Assembly: GCF_001528665.1 (NCBI RefSeq)
Contig: NZ_BBYJ01000039.1
Coordinates: forward strand, 1-64,000
From: Microtetraspora malaysiensis
GTDB taxonomy: Bacteria; Actinomycetota; Actinomycetes; Streptosporangiales; Streptosporangiaceae
Direction of reading: 5' to 3'
DNA: 64,000 nucleotides
The position numbers were made by a program, and so were the translations under genes. Shown here one piece after another: positions 43,310-52,136 of this stretch. The stretch's first letter is position 1, and every line of letters starts with the position of its first letter. A model generated the notes under the pieces. It made no database searches and had not been told where the DNA came from. It saw nothing but the letters and a program-made list of their open reading frames with translations.

Positions 43310-44251
43310 ATGTCCGAACTGATCGTCGAGGTGGTCCGCTCCGGGTTCGTGGAGTCCGTTCACAGGGCGCGGGTGCTCGCCGTGGACGCGTCCGGGGCTC
43401 CGGTCATGCGCCACGGGGAGACGGCCACCCTGGTGTCGCCGCGATCCTCGATGAAGCCGCTGCAGGCGCTCGGCATGGTGCGTTCGGGGCTCCCGCTTGA
43501 GCACGAGCTGCTCGCGCTCGCCTGCGCCAGCCACGCGGGCGAGGACTTCCACGTCGATGGGGCGCGCAAGATCCTGGCCGAGGCCGGGCTGGACGAGAGC
43601 GCCCTCGGCTGCCCCGAGGCCCTGCCCCAGGACGCGGAGGCGCGGAACCGGGCGATCCAGGCGCACGCCGAGCCCGCCCGGATCTTCATGAACTGCTCGG
43701 GCAAGCATTCGGCCATGCTGGCGACCTGTGCGGTGAACGGCTGGCCGGTCGAGACGTACCTCGACCCGGCCCATCCGCTGCAGAAGGCGATCCGGGCCAC
43801 CGTCGAGGAGCTCACCGGGGAACGGGTCGCCGCCACCGGTGTGGACGGGTGCGGCGCCCCGCTGTTCTTCGTCTCCATGGCCGGCGTGGTGCGGGCCTTC
43901 CGGAGCTTCACGCTCGCCGACGAGGGGACCCCCGAGCGCCGGATCGCCGACGCCATGCGCGCCCACCCCGAATGGACCAGCGGTACGGCACGGGCCGAGG
44001 CGGCGCTGATGCGGGCGCTGCCCGGCCTCATGGTCAAGGCGGGCGCCGAGGCGTTCGACGCGTTCGCGTTCACCGACGGGCGGGCCGCCGCCGTCAAGAT
44101 CGAGGACGGCGGCGACCGGGCGCGGGTGCCGGTGACCGTGGCCGCGCTGCGCGCGCTCGGGCTGGACGCCCCGGAACTCGACGAGCTGGCCACCCCGCCC
44201 CTGCTGGGCGGCGGCGGGCGGGTCGGCGAGATCCGGGTCCGCCGACCCTGA
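43310..44251 (+). CDS. Asparaginase (R. etli type II-like, PF06089)
   Basis: 313 residues. Key stretches: [43 protein letters not shown] and [15 protein letters not shown]. These are the Ser-x2-Lys and Cys/Lys regions of the ReAII class, unrelated to the bacterial type I/II asparaginases. It hydrolyses L-asparagine to aspartate and ammonia. No signal peptide, so cytoplasmic. Confidence 0.9.
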   Translation: MSELIVEVVRSGFVESVHRARVLAVDASGAPVMRHGETATLVSPRSSMKPLQALGMVRSGLPLEHELLALACASHAGEDFHVDGARKILAEAGLDESALGCPEALPQDAEARNRAIQAHAEPARIFMNCSGKHSAMLATCAVNGWPVETYLDPAHPLQKAIRATVEELTGERVAATGVDGCGAPLFFVSMAGVVRAFRSFTLADEGTPERRIADAMRAHPEWTSGTARAEAALMRALPGLMVKAGAEAFDAFAFTDGRAAAVKIEDGGDRARVPVTVAALRALGLDAPELDELATPPLLGGGGRVGEIRVRRP

Positions 44252-44279
44252 TCGCTCGCCGGACCGGCTTAAAGCACGC

Positions 44280-45902
44280 CTAGAAGGAGCGGAACAGGCG
44301 CGCAGCCGAGATCGCGCCCGACGTCGTCATGGTGAAGGTCCGCATCGAGTCGGCGAACTTCGACAGGTCCCACTCCGCCGGCCCCTGGTACCAGTAAAGG
44401 TTGTCCGCCGGTCTGCCGTCGCCGTGGATGGAGGCCACCACGCGGGCCCAGCGGTCCACGCTGTCGAAGACCACCGCGTACGGCAGATAGCGGGAGAACA
44501 GCTCGATCCGCTGTGCCGTGGGGATGTCGCCGATCTCCCCGGCCATGAGGTGCTCTCGGAAGCCGAGCGTCTGGGCGAGCACCGCCGCACCCTTGGAGGT
44601 CTTCGCGGGCATGTAGTGGCCGCCCACCGCGAGTGCGGCGCCCGCGATGATCAGTGCCAGGCCGAGCAGCGCGTACGTGGTGAACCAGGCGAGCGCCACG
44701 GTCGTCACGACACCCAGGACGGCCGCGATCACGCCGATGGTCGTCCAGTGAGTACGGACCGAGTCGGGGCGCCGGGCGAACCAGCCCTGGGTCACCATGT
44801 CCCGATAGAGCTCGTCGCGGACCTTGCTGAGCCCGGCGGTGAACGACCCGCGCAGCTGCGACAGCAGTACGGCGTCCCGCCCCTCGAAGAGGGCGTCGTA
44901 GAGCGCGCGCTCGTACGGGAGCAGGGAGGCGATCGGCGCGGACGGCATCCTGACCAGGAGCCAGTCCGGCGCGTCGTACGCCTGCCGGGGCTGCTCGTCG
45001 ATCCGGAGGTAGCCGCGTACGGCGAGGTCGACGACGGTCGCGGTCACGTCGATCACGTCGGCCTGCTCGTCGATCAGCGTGCCGATCTGCCCGGGCCGCA
45101 CGTCGTTCGGGGGCGTGAACTGGCCGTTCTGGTGGCCGACGACCACGCCGGACCGGGCGCCGACCACCCGGGCGTCCCGGCCGCGGGTCCAGTAGAGCAG
45201 TCCGACGCCGCCGCAGAGCACGAGCAGCAGCAGCGCCAGCGCGCCCCCGGTCACCATGTTCAGCGTGAACGCGTTGGCGAGCTCGAAGCGGCGCTCCAGG
45301 ATCGGCGCGGCGCCGGTCGCCCCCTTGGGGTAGCCGACGACGATCGTCAGCATCTCGCCGTCCCGGAGCCCCTGCTGCTCGAACATGGAGGTCGCCCCGG
45401 TCTCGTCGATCGAGGCGCCGGTGCAGCCGATCGCGGAGGCGGGCTCCCCGGCGAAGCAGGAGATGTTCTCGGCCCGCCCGGGGCCGCTCACCGTCACGGT
45501 CACGTGCTCGGCCGGCCCCGCCACCGCGTACCAGCGCAGTTCCTCGCCGCCGCTGAGGGGTGTGACCGCGCCCCGCACGTCGTACTCGACGGTGCCGCTG
45601 CCGCTGATGGTCATGGTCGTGCCGTCGAAGGTGGCCCCGCGGACGTTCTCTACGCGGTAGACGCGGTCGTTGCCGTTGTCGTAACGCGTCCGGGTGAGCA
45701 GCGTGCGGCGCAGCGGGCCGCCGGACAGTTTGATCTTCTCCACGACATGGAGTGCGCCGTCCTTGCGCAGCTCCATGGTCACGTCGTCCTGCGTCGCCGT
45801 CACCCGGTCCGCGTGTGCCGGGCCGCCGACGGCGCCGGCGGTGAGGAGCGTGAGCGCTGTCAGCAGGATGGACAGGCCGAGCCGGCGAGCGAGATTTGCC
45901 AT
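44280..45902 (-). CDS. DUF2207 membrane protein
   Basis: 540 residues. Signal peptide ([20 protein letters not shown]), an outer beta-rich domain with [19 protein letters not shown] and [10 protein letters not shown] (DUF2207), membrane helix at about 225-245, a cytoplasmic winged-helix-like part ([15 protein letters not shown]), two further helices (about 390-435), and the conserved C-terminal [18 protein letters not shown]. Family function unknown. Monocistronic, divergent from the CorA gene. Confidence 0.9.
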   Translation of the reverse strand: MANLARRLGLSILLTALTLLTAGAVGGPAHADRVTATQDDVTMELRKDGALHVVEKIKLSGGPLRRTLLTRTRYDNGNDRVYRVENVRGATFDGTTMTISGSGTVEYDVRGAVTPLSGGEELRWYAVAGPAEHVTVTVSGPGRAENISCFAGEPASAIGCTGASIDETGATSMFEQQGLRDGEMLTIVVGYPKGATGAAPILERRFELANAFTLNMVTGGALALLLLVLCGGVGLLYWTRGRDARVVGARSGVVVGHQNGQFTPPNDVRPGQIGTLIDEQADVIDVTATVVDLAVRGYLRIDEQPRQAYDAPDWLLVRMPSAPIASLLPYERALYDALFEGRDAVLLSQLRGSFTAGLSKVRDELYRDMVTQGWFARRPDSVRTHWTTIGVIAAVLGVVTTVALAWFTTYALLGLALIIAGAALAVGGHYMPAKTSKGAAVLAQTLGFREHLMAGEIGDIPTAQRIELFSRYLPYAVVFDSVDRWARVVASIHGDGRPADNLYWYQGPAEWDLSKFADSMRTFTMTTSGAISAARLFRSF

Positions 45903-45962
45903 GAGCCAGCACCCTATCGGTCCATGTTTGTCCCGTTGTAGCTGTCGCTAGTCTGTGACGTC

Positions 45963-46934
45963 ATGGCTCGTACGCGCGTGTATCGGGATGGGGTGCTGGC
46001 GGCTGAGGGCTTCCCGGTCGCGGAGGTCTCCGACCACCTGCGCGACCCCTCGGCGGTCATCTGGCTCGACATGTGCGCGCCGTCCGAGGAGGACCTGGCC
46101 GAGATCAGCCTCGAACTGGGCCTGCACGAGCTGGCCGTCGAGGGCGCGCTCGGGCATCGGCAGCGGCCCAAGCTCGACGTCTACGACAGCCACATGTTCC
46201 TCACCGTCTACGCCGGGGCCTTCGACCAGGAGACGGGACGCCTCGACGTGGCCGAGGCGGCGGCCTTCGTCACCGGGAACGTCCTCGTCACCGTGCGCAA
46301 GTCGGAGGACTTCGCGATCGACGAGGTGGTCCGGCGCTGGGACTCCTCGGCCCGCCTGGCCCGGTACGGCGTGGCCTTCCTGCTCCACGGGCTGCTCGAC
46401 TACGTGGTGGACAGCCACTTCGAGGCGGTCGAGGCCATGGACGAGCAGGTCGAGGCGCTGGAGGAGACGCTGTTCGACGAGCGCCCGATCGGCCCGGCCG
46501 AGCAGCGCCGCACCTTCGAGATGCGCAAGGGCCTCGCGGTGCTGCGCCGGATCGCCATGCCGATGCGCGAAGTCGTGAACACGCTGCTGCGGCGCGACGG
46601 CGACTTCGTCGACGGGGCGATCACGCCCTACTACCAGGACGTGTACGACCACGTGCTGCGGGTCACCGAGTGGGTGGACTCGCTGCGCGACCTCATCGCG
46701 AACATCCGCGAGGCGCATCTGACCATGCAGGGCAACCGGCTCAACCTGATCATGAAGCGGGTGACCGGCTGGGCCGCCATCATCGCGGTCCCCACCATGA
46801 TCACCGGCTTCTACGGTCAGAACCTTCCGTTCCCCGGGTTCGAGCGGCCGTGGGGGTTCTGGGTGTCCACGTTCCTCATCGTGCTGGTGTCGGCGCTGCT
46901 GTACCGGGCGTTCCGCCGGCGCGACTGGATCTGA
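45963..46934 (+). CDS. CorA-family divalent-cation channel with a variant GQN motif
   Basis: 323 residues. N-terminal cytoplasmic domain, long stalk helix (HFEAVEAMDEQVEALEETLF) and two C-terminal membrane helices. The universally cited GMN loop after the first helix is changed: TGFYGQNLPFPGF. CorA channels import Mg2+ or Co2+; ZntB-like relatives have other loops. Ion preference cannot be read from sequence. Short GCCCC/GGGGC hairpin follows the stop. Confidence 0.88.
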   Translation: MARTRVYRDGVLAAEGFPVAEVSDHLRDPSAVIWLDMCAPSEEDLAEISLELGLHELAVEGALGHRQRPKLDVYDSHMFLTVYAGAFDQETGRLDVAEAAAFVTGNVLVTVRKSEDFAIDEVVRRWDSSARLARYGVAFLLHGLLDYVVDSHFEAVEAMDEQVEALEETLFDERPIGPAEQRRTFEMRKGLAVLRRIAMPMREVVNTLLRRDGDFVDGAITPYYQDVYDHVLRVTEWVDSLRDLIANIREAHLTMQGNRLNLIMKRVTGWAAIIAVPTMITGFYGQNLPFPGFERPWGFWVSTFLIVLVSALLYRAFRRRDWI

Positions 46935-47199
46935 CGCGCCCCGAAAAGGGGCAGCCGAAACACCCGGTACGTCTCGACCGAAACGCCCATGCGCTTTCAC
47001 CGCATTACCGGAGGAACCCTCCCGATTCACTACGTCGCGCGCGCGGGGGCTGCGACGGAGTCCCTCGATCCCCGGAGTCGGCCCCACCTCGCTGGATAAA
47101 CTGCGGGCCCGGCCGCCGCCCCGGCACGGGCATGTGCCGTACTCGCGGGACCGGGGGTTCCAGCCGCGGCAGGACGTCACGAGACCCACCCGAGGTGCC

Positions 47200-47934
47200 A
47201 TGCGCGAGCACAGGAAAGCCCGGCGTTCCCTGACGGTCTGCGCCGCCGCCCTGCTGGCCGCCGGCCCCCTGCTCACGGGATGCGCCGAAGCGGTGAGCCA
47301 GGCCGCGCAGAGTACTTCCGTGCCGGAGGGAAGGCCGCCGGTGGTGATGTTCCTCGGCGACAGCTTCACGGTCGGCTCGGGACCGGTCGCCGAGTGGGAT
47401 ACCTACGCGGCCGACACGGCGAAGACCCTGGGCTGGCAGCTCGTCACGGCCGGCGGCTCGGGCACCGGCTACGTCGCGACGGGACGGGTGGGCCGCACAT
47501 TCGAGCGGTCCTTCGACCGGCAGCTCTCCTGGCGGCCGGCGCCGGATCTGGTCGTGGTCTCCGGAGGGCACAACGACCGGCGGGTACGGCCCTCGACGGT
47601 CCGCGCGGCGGTGCTCCGCCTGGTGGCGCGGGTCAGGGAGCGGTGGCCGGTGACGAGGATCGTGCTGGTCGGGCCCATCTGGATCGACACCGCGCCCCAG
47701 TCGGCGTACCCGACCAGGGACGCCGTCGCGAGCGCGGCCTGGCTGGCCGGGGTGCCCTTCCTCGACCCGCTCACTCAGCGGTGGATCGCGGATGACCGGG
47801 CCAGGGTGCTGCTGCCCGACGGCGTCCACCCCACCCTGTACGGCCATCTGAGGCTGGCGCGCTGGCTGGCGGAGACCCTGCGGGCGCGCGGCCTCGCCGG
47901 TGACGAGGCGGCTCCCGCGGCCCTCCCCGGCTGA
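47200..47934 (+). CDS. SGNH-hydrolase lipoprotein
   Basis: 244 residues from the ATG at 47200, which gives a lipoprotein signal (RRSLTVCAAALLAAGPLLTGC, Cys at about 26). SGNH blocks: Ser in FLGDSFTVGSG, Gly in AGGSGTGYV, Asn in SGGHNDRRV, Asp-x2-His in LPDGVHPTLYGH. An extracytoplasmic esterase or deacetylase acting at the cell surface; substrate unknown. The 265 bases upstream hold only its own promoter region. Confidence 0.88.
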   Translation: MREHRKARRSLTVCAAALLAAGPLLTGCAEAVSQAAQSTSVPEGRPPVVMFLGDSFTVGSGPVAEWDTYAADTAKTLGWQLVTAGGSGTGYVATGRVGRTFERSFDRQLSWRPAPDLVVVSGGHNDRRVRPSTVRAAVLRLVARVRERWPVTRIVLVGPIWIDTAPQSAYPTRDAVASAAWLAGVPFLDPLTQRWIADDRARVLLPDGVHPTLYGHLRLARWLAETLRARGLAGDEAAPAALPG

Positions 47935-47957
47935 GCGGACGGATCGGCGCGGTCAGA

Positions 47958-48299
47958 TCACCAGGGGCCGTACGGGCCCTGGTTGCCGCCGCCGCGGTAC
48001 TGGCTGACCGCGGGCTTCACATCGGCCAGATAGACGCCGGACGCGATGACGGCGAGGATGGTGAGCAGACCCGGCATCCCCATCCCCATGCCCATGTAGT
48101 TGACCGCGGGCGCGAAGGTGAACAGCGTCGCCAGCCCCAGGATGACCAGCCACAGCTGCTTGGTCAGCTTGCCCGCCGCGGCGAACGCGCGCGCCGGCAT
48201 CCGGACCGCGTGGACCAGCGCCCAGAGCGACAGGATGAAGGCCCCGACGGAGAGCAGCCAGAAGATGAGGGTGAGGAAGTTGTTGACGGGGCCGAACAT
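47958..48299 (-). CDS. DUF2516 membrane protein
   Basis: 113 residues from the ATG at 48297-48299, with GGGAGAG six bases upstream; a TTG at 48311 is less likely. Three membrane helices (about 8-30, 45-62, 68-88) and the family's GMGMGMPG stretch. It follows the XRE-hbhA pair, as Rv0476 follows hbhA in Mycobacterium. Function unknown. Confidence 0.85.
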   Translation of the reverse strand: MFGPVNNFLTLIFWLLSVGAFILSLWALVHAVRMPARAFAAAGKLTKQLWLVILGLATLFTFAPAVNYMGMGMGMPGLLTILAVIASGVYLADVKPAVSQYRGGGNQGPYGPW

Positions 48300-48395
48300 G
48301 GACTCTCCCAAGCGGTCACGGTCTCTGTCGCCTCCAGACTAGTGCGGCGCGGGGCCACCCGGTCTCGCCGTCCCGGTGCGGATGCCGCACACGGC

Positions 48396-48430
48396 GCGGG
48401 CCCGCACCGGACGAACCGGTGCGGGCCCGC
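48396..48430. terminator. Hairpin between hbhA-like and DUF2516 genes
   Basis: GCGGGCCCGCACCGG and CCGGTGCGGGCCCGC form a perfect 15-bp stem with a five-base loop just after the hbhA-like stop. No U-tract; it probably reduces read-through into the DUF2516 gene. Confidence 0.75.
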
Positions 48431-48441
48431 ATGGCGGCGTG

Positions 48442-48867
48442 TCAGGCCTTGGACGTGGTGCGCGCACGGCTCGGCTTGCGCCCGGCCGTCTGGTCCGCCG
48501 TCTTGGAGACTTCCTCCAGCTCCAGCGCGGCCTCGCCGCTCACCTTGCTGATGATCCGGCGGCCGCGCCCGGCCAGCTCGTTGTACAGCTCGTTGAACCG
48601 GGTGGTGGCGGTGTCGGCGTACTCGCGGGCCTTGTTCGGGAAGTCCTTGGCGACGGCCTCGGCCTTGCCCTGGACGGTCGTGGCGTACTCGCGGGCGCGG
48701 ACCGGGATGTCCTTCGCGGTCTCGCGCAGCTCGCCCCGGCGGGCCTGCAGCTTCTGGATCTGCTCGGGCAGCTCACGCAGCTTCTCGACGGCGTAGTCGC
48801 CGGCGCCCGCGACCGCGTAGAACGGCTTGGACTCGGTGATCTTCTTGACCTCGGCGGTAAGGGTCAT
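48442..48867 (-). CDS. Heparin-binding-hemagglutinin-like helical protein
   Basis: 141 residues, nearly all helix with a coiled-coil pattern (KPFYAVAGAGDYAVEKLREL, EYATTVQGKAEAVAKDF) and a basic, Lys/Arg/Ser-rich C-terminal tail (TAGRKPSRARTTSKA). This is the layout of mycobacterial HbhA, whose tail binds glycosaminoglycans; in free-living actinomycetes the role is more likely structural. Three bases after the XRE regulator. Confidence 0.85.
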   Translation of the reverse strand: MTLTAEVKKITESKPFYAVAGAGDYAVEKLRELPEQIQKLQARRGELRETAKDIPVRAREYATTVQGKAEAVAKDFPNKAREYADTATTRFNELYNELAGRGRRIISKVSGEAALELEEVSKTADQTAGRKPSRARTTSKA

Positions 48868-48870
48868 CGG

Positions 48871-49311
48871 TTAACCTTCCTTGGAATCCGGTGTGGCGGT
48901 GTTCTCCGTTAGAACCGCGTCACCAGTCGGGGGCTCAGCCGGTCGCGACGGCTGGGCCTCCGGATTTCCGGCGCGGTTCTCCTTGCGGAACGACTCGTAA
49001 ATGTCGATCAACACCTGGCGCTGCCGCTCGGTGACGGTGACATCGGCCCGGATCGCGGCCAGCACGTCGCTGTCCGGCTCGCGGTCCTCGATCAGGCCGG
49101 CCTGCACGTACAGCACCTTCGCGGAGATATGCAGACCCTTGGCGATCTGGTTGAGGATCTCCGCGCTCGGCTTGCGCAGCCCGCGCTCGACCTGGCTCAG
49201 ATAGGGATTCGAGACCCCCGCCTGCGCGGCGAGCTGGCGCAAAGAGATCTTCGCCTGCTGCCGCTGCTGGCGGATGTACTCGCCGATCGAGCCGACCTTG
49301 GGTAGTTCCAT
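48871..49311 (-). CDS. XRE-family transcriptional regulator (Rv0474-like)
   Basis: 146 residues. Cro/CI helix-turn-helix at about 10-65: ISLRQLAAQAGVSNPYLSQVERG. A longer disordered C-terminus follows. The gene order XRE-hbhA-DUF2516 equals Rv0474-Rv0476. A palindrome TTGCAATTGCAA lies 26 bases upstream and is a likely operator. Confidence 0.9.
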   Translation of the reverse strand: MELPKVGSIGEYIRQQRQQAKISLRQLAAQAGVSNPYLSQVERGLRKPSAEILNQIAKGLHISAKVLYVQAGLIEDREPDSDVLAAIRADVTVTERQRQVLIDIYESFRKENRAGNPEAQPSRPAEPPTGDAVLTENTATPDSKEG

Positions 49312-49336
49312 ACCCCCAAGTCTGCCCTCAAAGTGC

Positions 49337-49348
49337 TTGCAATTGCAA
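49337..49348. promoter_or_regulatory. Candidate operator of the XRE regulator
   Basis: TTGCAATTGCAA, a perfect 12-bp palindrome in an otherwise GC-rich upstream region, 26 bases before the start codon. Size and symmetry suit an XRE dimer. Confidence 0.5.
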
Positions 49349-49381
49349 ACTCGGCGGCAAACACCAGCAAGCGCCAGGGGT

Positions 49382-50296
49382 TCAGGCGGGGAGCAGCCAG
49401 AGCAGCGGAGCCGAGACGGCCAGGGCCGCGGACGCGGCCAGGATGCCGTACCTGACGTGCGCCGGAAGGTCGATGTCGGGCTTGATGAGCCGGTTGACGC
49501 GGGCCATCACGTTCTGGCCCGACGTGGCGCCCAGCGCGCCGTGCGGCGTTGGGACGGCGGTGGCGGCGCCGAACCGCAGCAGGGCGGTGGCGAGCCGCTT
49601 CGGCGAGCAGAAGCGGCGGGCGCGGTCGTCCGCGGCCATCTCGATCAACAGCGCTACGGCCGCCTGCGCGTCCCGCACCACGGCCGACCAGGGCAGCGCC
49701 CGGAGCAGCGCGCCGAACGGCAGCAGCACCAGATCGTGCCGCTCGCGCGCGTGCGCGATCTCGTGCGCGAGCATCGCGTCCAGCTCGTCCTGCGAGAGCA
49801 GGTCGAGCGTGCCCGCGCTGATCACGACCTCGGACTTCAGCCCCGGCAGGCAGTACGCCGCCGCGCCCGGGTGGTCGACTACGCGGACGCCGGGGACGGC
49901 GGGCTCGTCCCGTGCGATCAGCTTGAGCAGCATGCGGTGGCGGCGCCGGGCACGCAGCGTCTGGGCGCCGGCCGCGAAGAGCACGACCACGAGCACCGTG
50001 AGGAGGGTGAAGCCGCTGAGCAGCGCGCACAGCCTGATCACGTCGTGCGGCTCGCGCACGTCGAACTCGGCGCTGGTCAGCAGAATGGAGAGCCCGTGCA
50101 CGACCCCGGCGCCGTAAGGGGCCAGCGCGTACGCGAAGAGGGCCCCGGTGGTGGCGAGCCCCCACGTGACGCCGAGGGACTGCCACAGAAGGATGGCCGT
50201 GCGAGGGGCACGCCAGGGCCAGCGCGCGGAGGTCAGACGCCAGGCGCCGACCGCGCATGCCAGGGCGAGGACCGCCAGGACAGCCGCCGCGATCAC
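49382..50296 (-). CDS. M56-family (BlaR1-like) membrane metallopeptidase
   Basis: 304 residues from a GTG sharing one base with the blaI-like stop. Membrane helices at about 2-20, 33-58, 88-112 and 284-302. Zinc site HEIAHARERHD (HExxH) at about 177, with the third ligand Glu in LLIEMAADDRARR. Domain PGLKSEVVISAGTLDLL precedes it. There is no C-terminal penicillin-binding sensor, unlike true BlaR1. It probably cleaves the adjacent BlaI-like repressor or another protein. Confidence 0.9.
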   Translation of the reverse strand: MIAAAVLAVLALACAVGAWRLTSARWPWRAPRTAILLWQSLGVTWGLATTGALFAYALAPYGAGVVHGLSILLTSAEFDVREPHDVIRLCALLSGFTLLTVLVVVLFAAGAQTLRARRRHRMLLKLIARDEPAVPGVRVVDHPGAAAYCLPGLKSEVVISAGTLDLLSQDELDAMLAHEIAHARERHDLVLLPFGALLRALPWSAVVRDAQAAVALLIEMAADDRARRFCSPKRLATALLRFGAATAVPTPHGALGATSGQNVMARVNRLIKPDIDLPAHVRYGILAASAALAVSAPLLWLLPA

Positions 50297-50649
50297 TACT
50301 CCTCCAGCTCCAGGAGGGCTCTTCGCAGGATCTCGGCCTCGGACCCGGAGACGGCCTGGGCGAAGCGCGTCAGCGCCGCGCTGCGGTCTCCCGTCAGGTC
50401 CAGGGCTTCGAGCATGAGCTCGGTGACGTAGGCGTCGCGGCTCTCGGCGGGCTCGTAGCGCCAGGCGCGCCCGTCCCGGGTGCGGTTGAGGAACCCCTTG
50501 CGGGAAAGACGGTCCAGTACGGTCATCACGGTTGTGGGCGCGAGATCGCGGTCCTGGATCAGGCGGCCGACCTCGCGTGCTGTCAGGGGAGCGCTCTGCG
50601 CCCAGAGGATGTCCATGATGCTACGTTCAAGATCGCCAAGTCCTTTCAC
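50296..50649 (-). CDS. BlaI/MecI-type transcriptional repressor
   Basis: 117 residues from the GTG at 50647-50649, which fits the family length and leaves the operator upstream; an ATG at 50697 would add 16 residues across the operator. Winged helix: LERSIMDILWAQSAPLTARE, TVMTVLDRLSRKGFLNRTRDG and WRYEPAESRDAYV. Paired with the M56 peptidase as in bla/mec control. Divergent from the macrodomain gene. Confidence 0.9.
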   Translation of the reverse strand: MKGLGDLERSIMDILWAQSAPLTAREVGRLIQDRDLAPTTVMTVLDRLSRKGFLNRTRDGRAWRYEPAESRDAYVTELMLEALDLTGDRSAALTRFAQAVSGSEAEILRRALLELEE

Positions 50650-50668
50650 GCCAACAAGCCTACCCGGG

Positions 50669-50687
50669 GTAGTACTACGTGTCGTAG
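50669..50687. promoter_or_regulatory. Candidate BlaI-type operator
   Basis: Two overlapping inverted repeats, GTAGTACTAC (50669-50678) and CTACG-tgt-CGTAG (50675-50687), rich in the TAC/GTA steps of BlaI boxes, lie between the divergent blaI-like and macrodomain starts. Binding here would repress both. Confidence 0.55.
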
Positions 50688-50700
50688 AGGGGCGCATGTC

Positions 50701-51216
50701 ATGAAGCTCACGCTGGTGCAGGGCGACATCACCGAGCAGCCGGTGGACGCCATCGTGAACGCGGCCAACTCCTCGCTGCTGGGCGGCGGCGGGGTGGACG
50801 GCGCGATCCACCGGAAGGGCGGCCCCGAGATCCTGGCGGAGTGCCGGGCGCTGCGCGCCTCGCGGTACGGCGGCGGCCTCCCGGTGGGCGAGGCCGTCGC
50901 GACCACGGCGGGACTGCTGCCCGCCCGATGGGTGATCCACACTGTGGGCCCCGTGTTCTCGCGAAGCGAGGACCGGTCTCATCTGCTGGCCTCCTGCTAC
51001 CGCGAGTCGCTCAAGGTCGCCGACGCGCTCGGCGCGGCGACGGTCGCGTTCCCCGCCGTCTCGACCGGTGTCTACCGCTGGCCGATGGACGACGCCGCCC
51101 GGATCTCCGTCACCACCGTGCTGCGATCTGAGTCGAACGTCCGCGAGGCGCGATTTGTGCTGTTTGACTCCGCAGCATACGAGATCTTCGACCGGGTGCT
51201 GCGAGAATTCGGGTGA
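50701..51216 (+). CDS. Macrodomain protein (O-acetyl-ADP-ribose deacetylase type)
   Basis: 171 residues from the ATG at 50701. Macrodomain motifs: VQGDITEQPVDAIVNAANSS, LLGGGGVDGAIHRKGGP, and AFPAVSTGVYRWPMDDAA. The Asn and Gly-rich loop match YmdB-like deacetylases of O-acetyl-ADP-ribose or mono-ADP-ribose hydrolases. The shared control region with blaI is unusual. Monocistronic. Confidence 0.93.
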   Translation: MKLTLVQGDITEQPVDAIVNAANSSLLGGGGVDGAIHRKGGPEILAECRALRASRYGGGLPVGEAVATTAGLLPARWVIHTVGPVFSRSEDRSHLLASCYRESLKVADALGAATVAFPAVSTGVYRWPMDDAARISVTTVLRSESNVREARFVLFDSAAYEIFDRVLREFG

Positions 51217-51276
51217 TTCGACGGCATCCTGCCGACCTGTTTGCCGTGCCATGCGGAAAGCTTGGCGTCGAGCCGC

Positions 51277-52113
51277 TCAGGCGACGGCGGACCAGGACAT
51301 CGTCAGCTCACCGAGACGCCAGCGGGACGGCCCGCCGAGCGGAGGCGCGACAGTCACCGGCCAGTCCCGCGCCAGCAGCTCCGCCGTCCTGATCCAGCGC
51401 TGGCGGGCGCCGTACGGCGCGAAGGGCGCGCAGCTCGCCCACGCGCGGTCCCAGTCGCGCAGGAAGTCGTGGACCGGCTCGCCGGGGACGTTCCGGTGGA
51501 TCAGCGTCTTGGGCAGCCGCTCGGCCAGATCCGAAGGGCGCTCGAACCCGGCGAACCGCGCGGCGAACGTCAGCGTGCGCGGCCCCTCGGCCCCGAGCGC
51601 CGCCCACACCGCGCGGTGGCCGACCTCCGAGCAGGTGCCCTCGACGATCACGCCGTCCGGGGCGATCCGCGAGCGCAGCAGGTCCCAGTACGCCCAGGCG
51701 TCGGCCTCGCCGTACTGCCTGAGCACGTTGAAGGCCCGCACGAGCAGCGGGGGACGCGGCACCGGCAGCTCGAAGCCGCCCCTGACGAAGGCGAGCCCCT
51801 CCCGCTCGTACGGCAGGGCTGCCGCCACCCGCGCCGGATCGATCTCGACGCCCACGACCTCGACCCGCGGGGACACCGCGCGCAGCCGCAGGAACAGCTC
51901 CAGGGTGGTGACGTGCGAGGCGCCGTAGCCGAGGTCGACGGCGAGCGGCGCCCCGGCGGCCCCGCGCAGCAGCGGAGCGTGGACGGCGGCGATCCACCGG
52001 TCGGACCGGCGCAACCGGTTGTGCCCGGTTGTGCCACGGGTGATCTCGCCGACGGGTTTGCGCACACCAGACCGTACATCGGGCCGCGCACCCGTCCGCG
52101 TCTCAGCCGCCAT
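51277..52113 (-). CDS. Class I SAM-dependent methyltransferase-like protein
   Basis: 278 residues from the ATG at 52111-52113; a later GTG is possible. SAM-binding pattern: APLAVDLGYGASHVTTLEL (motif I), VEVVGVEIDPARV (acidic end of strand 2), LLVRAFNVLRQYGEADAW and APDGVIVEGTCSEVG. The C-terminus has PKTLIHRNVPGEPVHDFL. Target unknown. Twenty-three bases downstream of the SDR gene, so possibly one transcript. Confidence 0.8.
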   Translation of the reverse strand: MAAETRTGARPDVRSGVRKPVGEITRGTTGHNRLRRSDRWIAAVHAPLLRGAAGAPLAVDLGYGASHVTTLELFLRLRAVSPRVEVVGVEIDPARVAAALPYEREGLAFVRGGFELPVPRPPLLVRAFNVLRQYGEADAWAYWDLLRSRIAPDGVIVEGTCSEVGHRAVWAALGAEGPRTLTFAARFAGFERPSDLAERLPKTLIHRNVPGEPVHDFLRDWDRAWASCAPFAPYGARQRWIRTAELLARDWPVTVAPPLGGPSRWRLGELTMSWSAVA

Positions 52114-52136
52114 GCGGGCGCTCTCCGGACCGCGCG

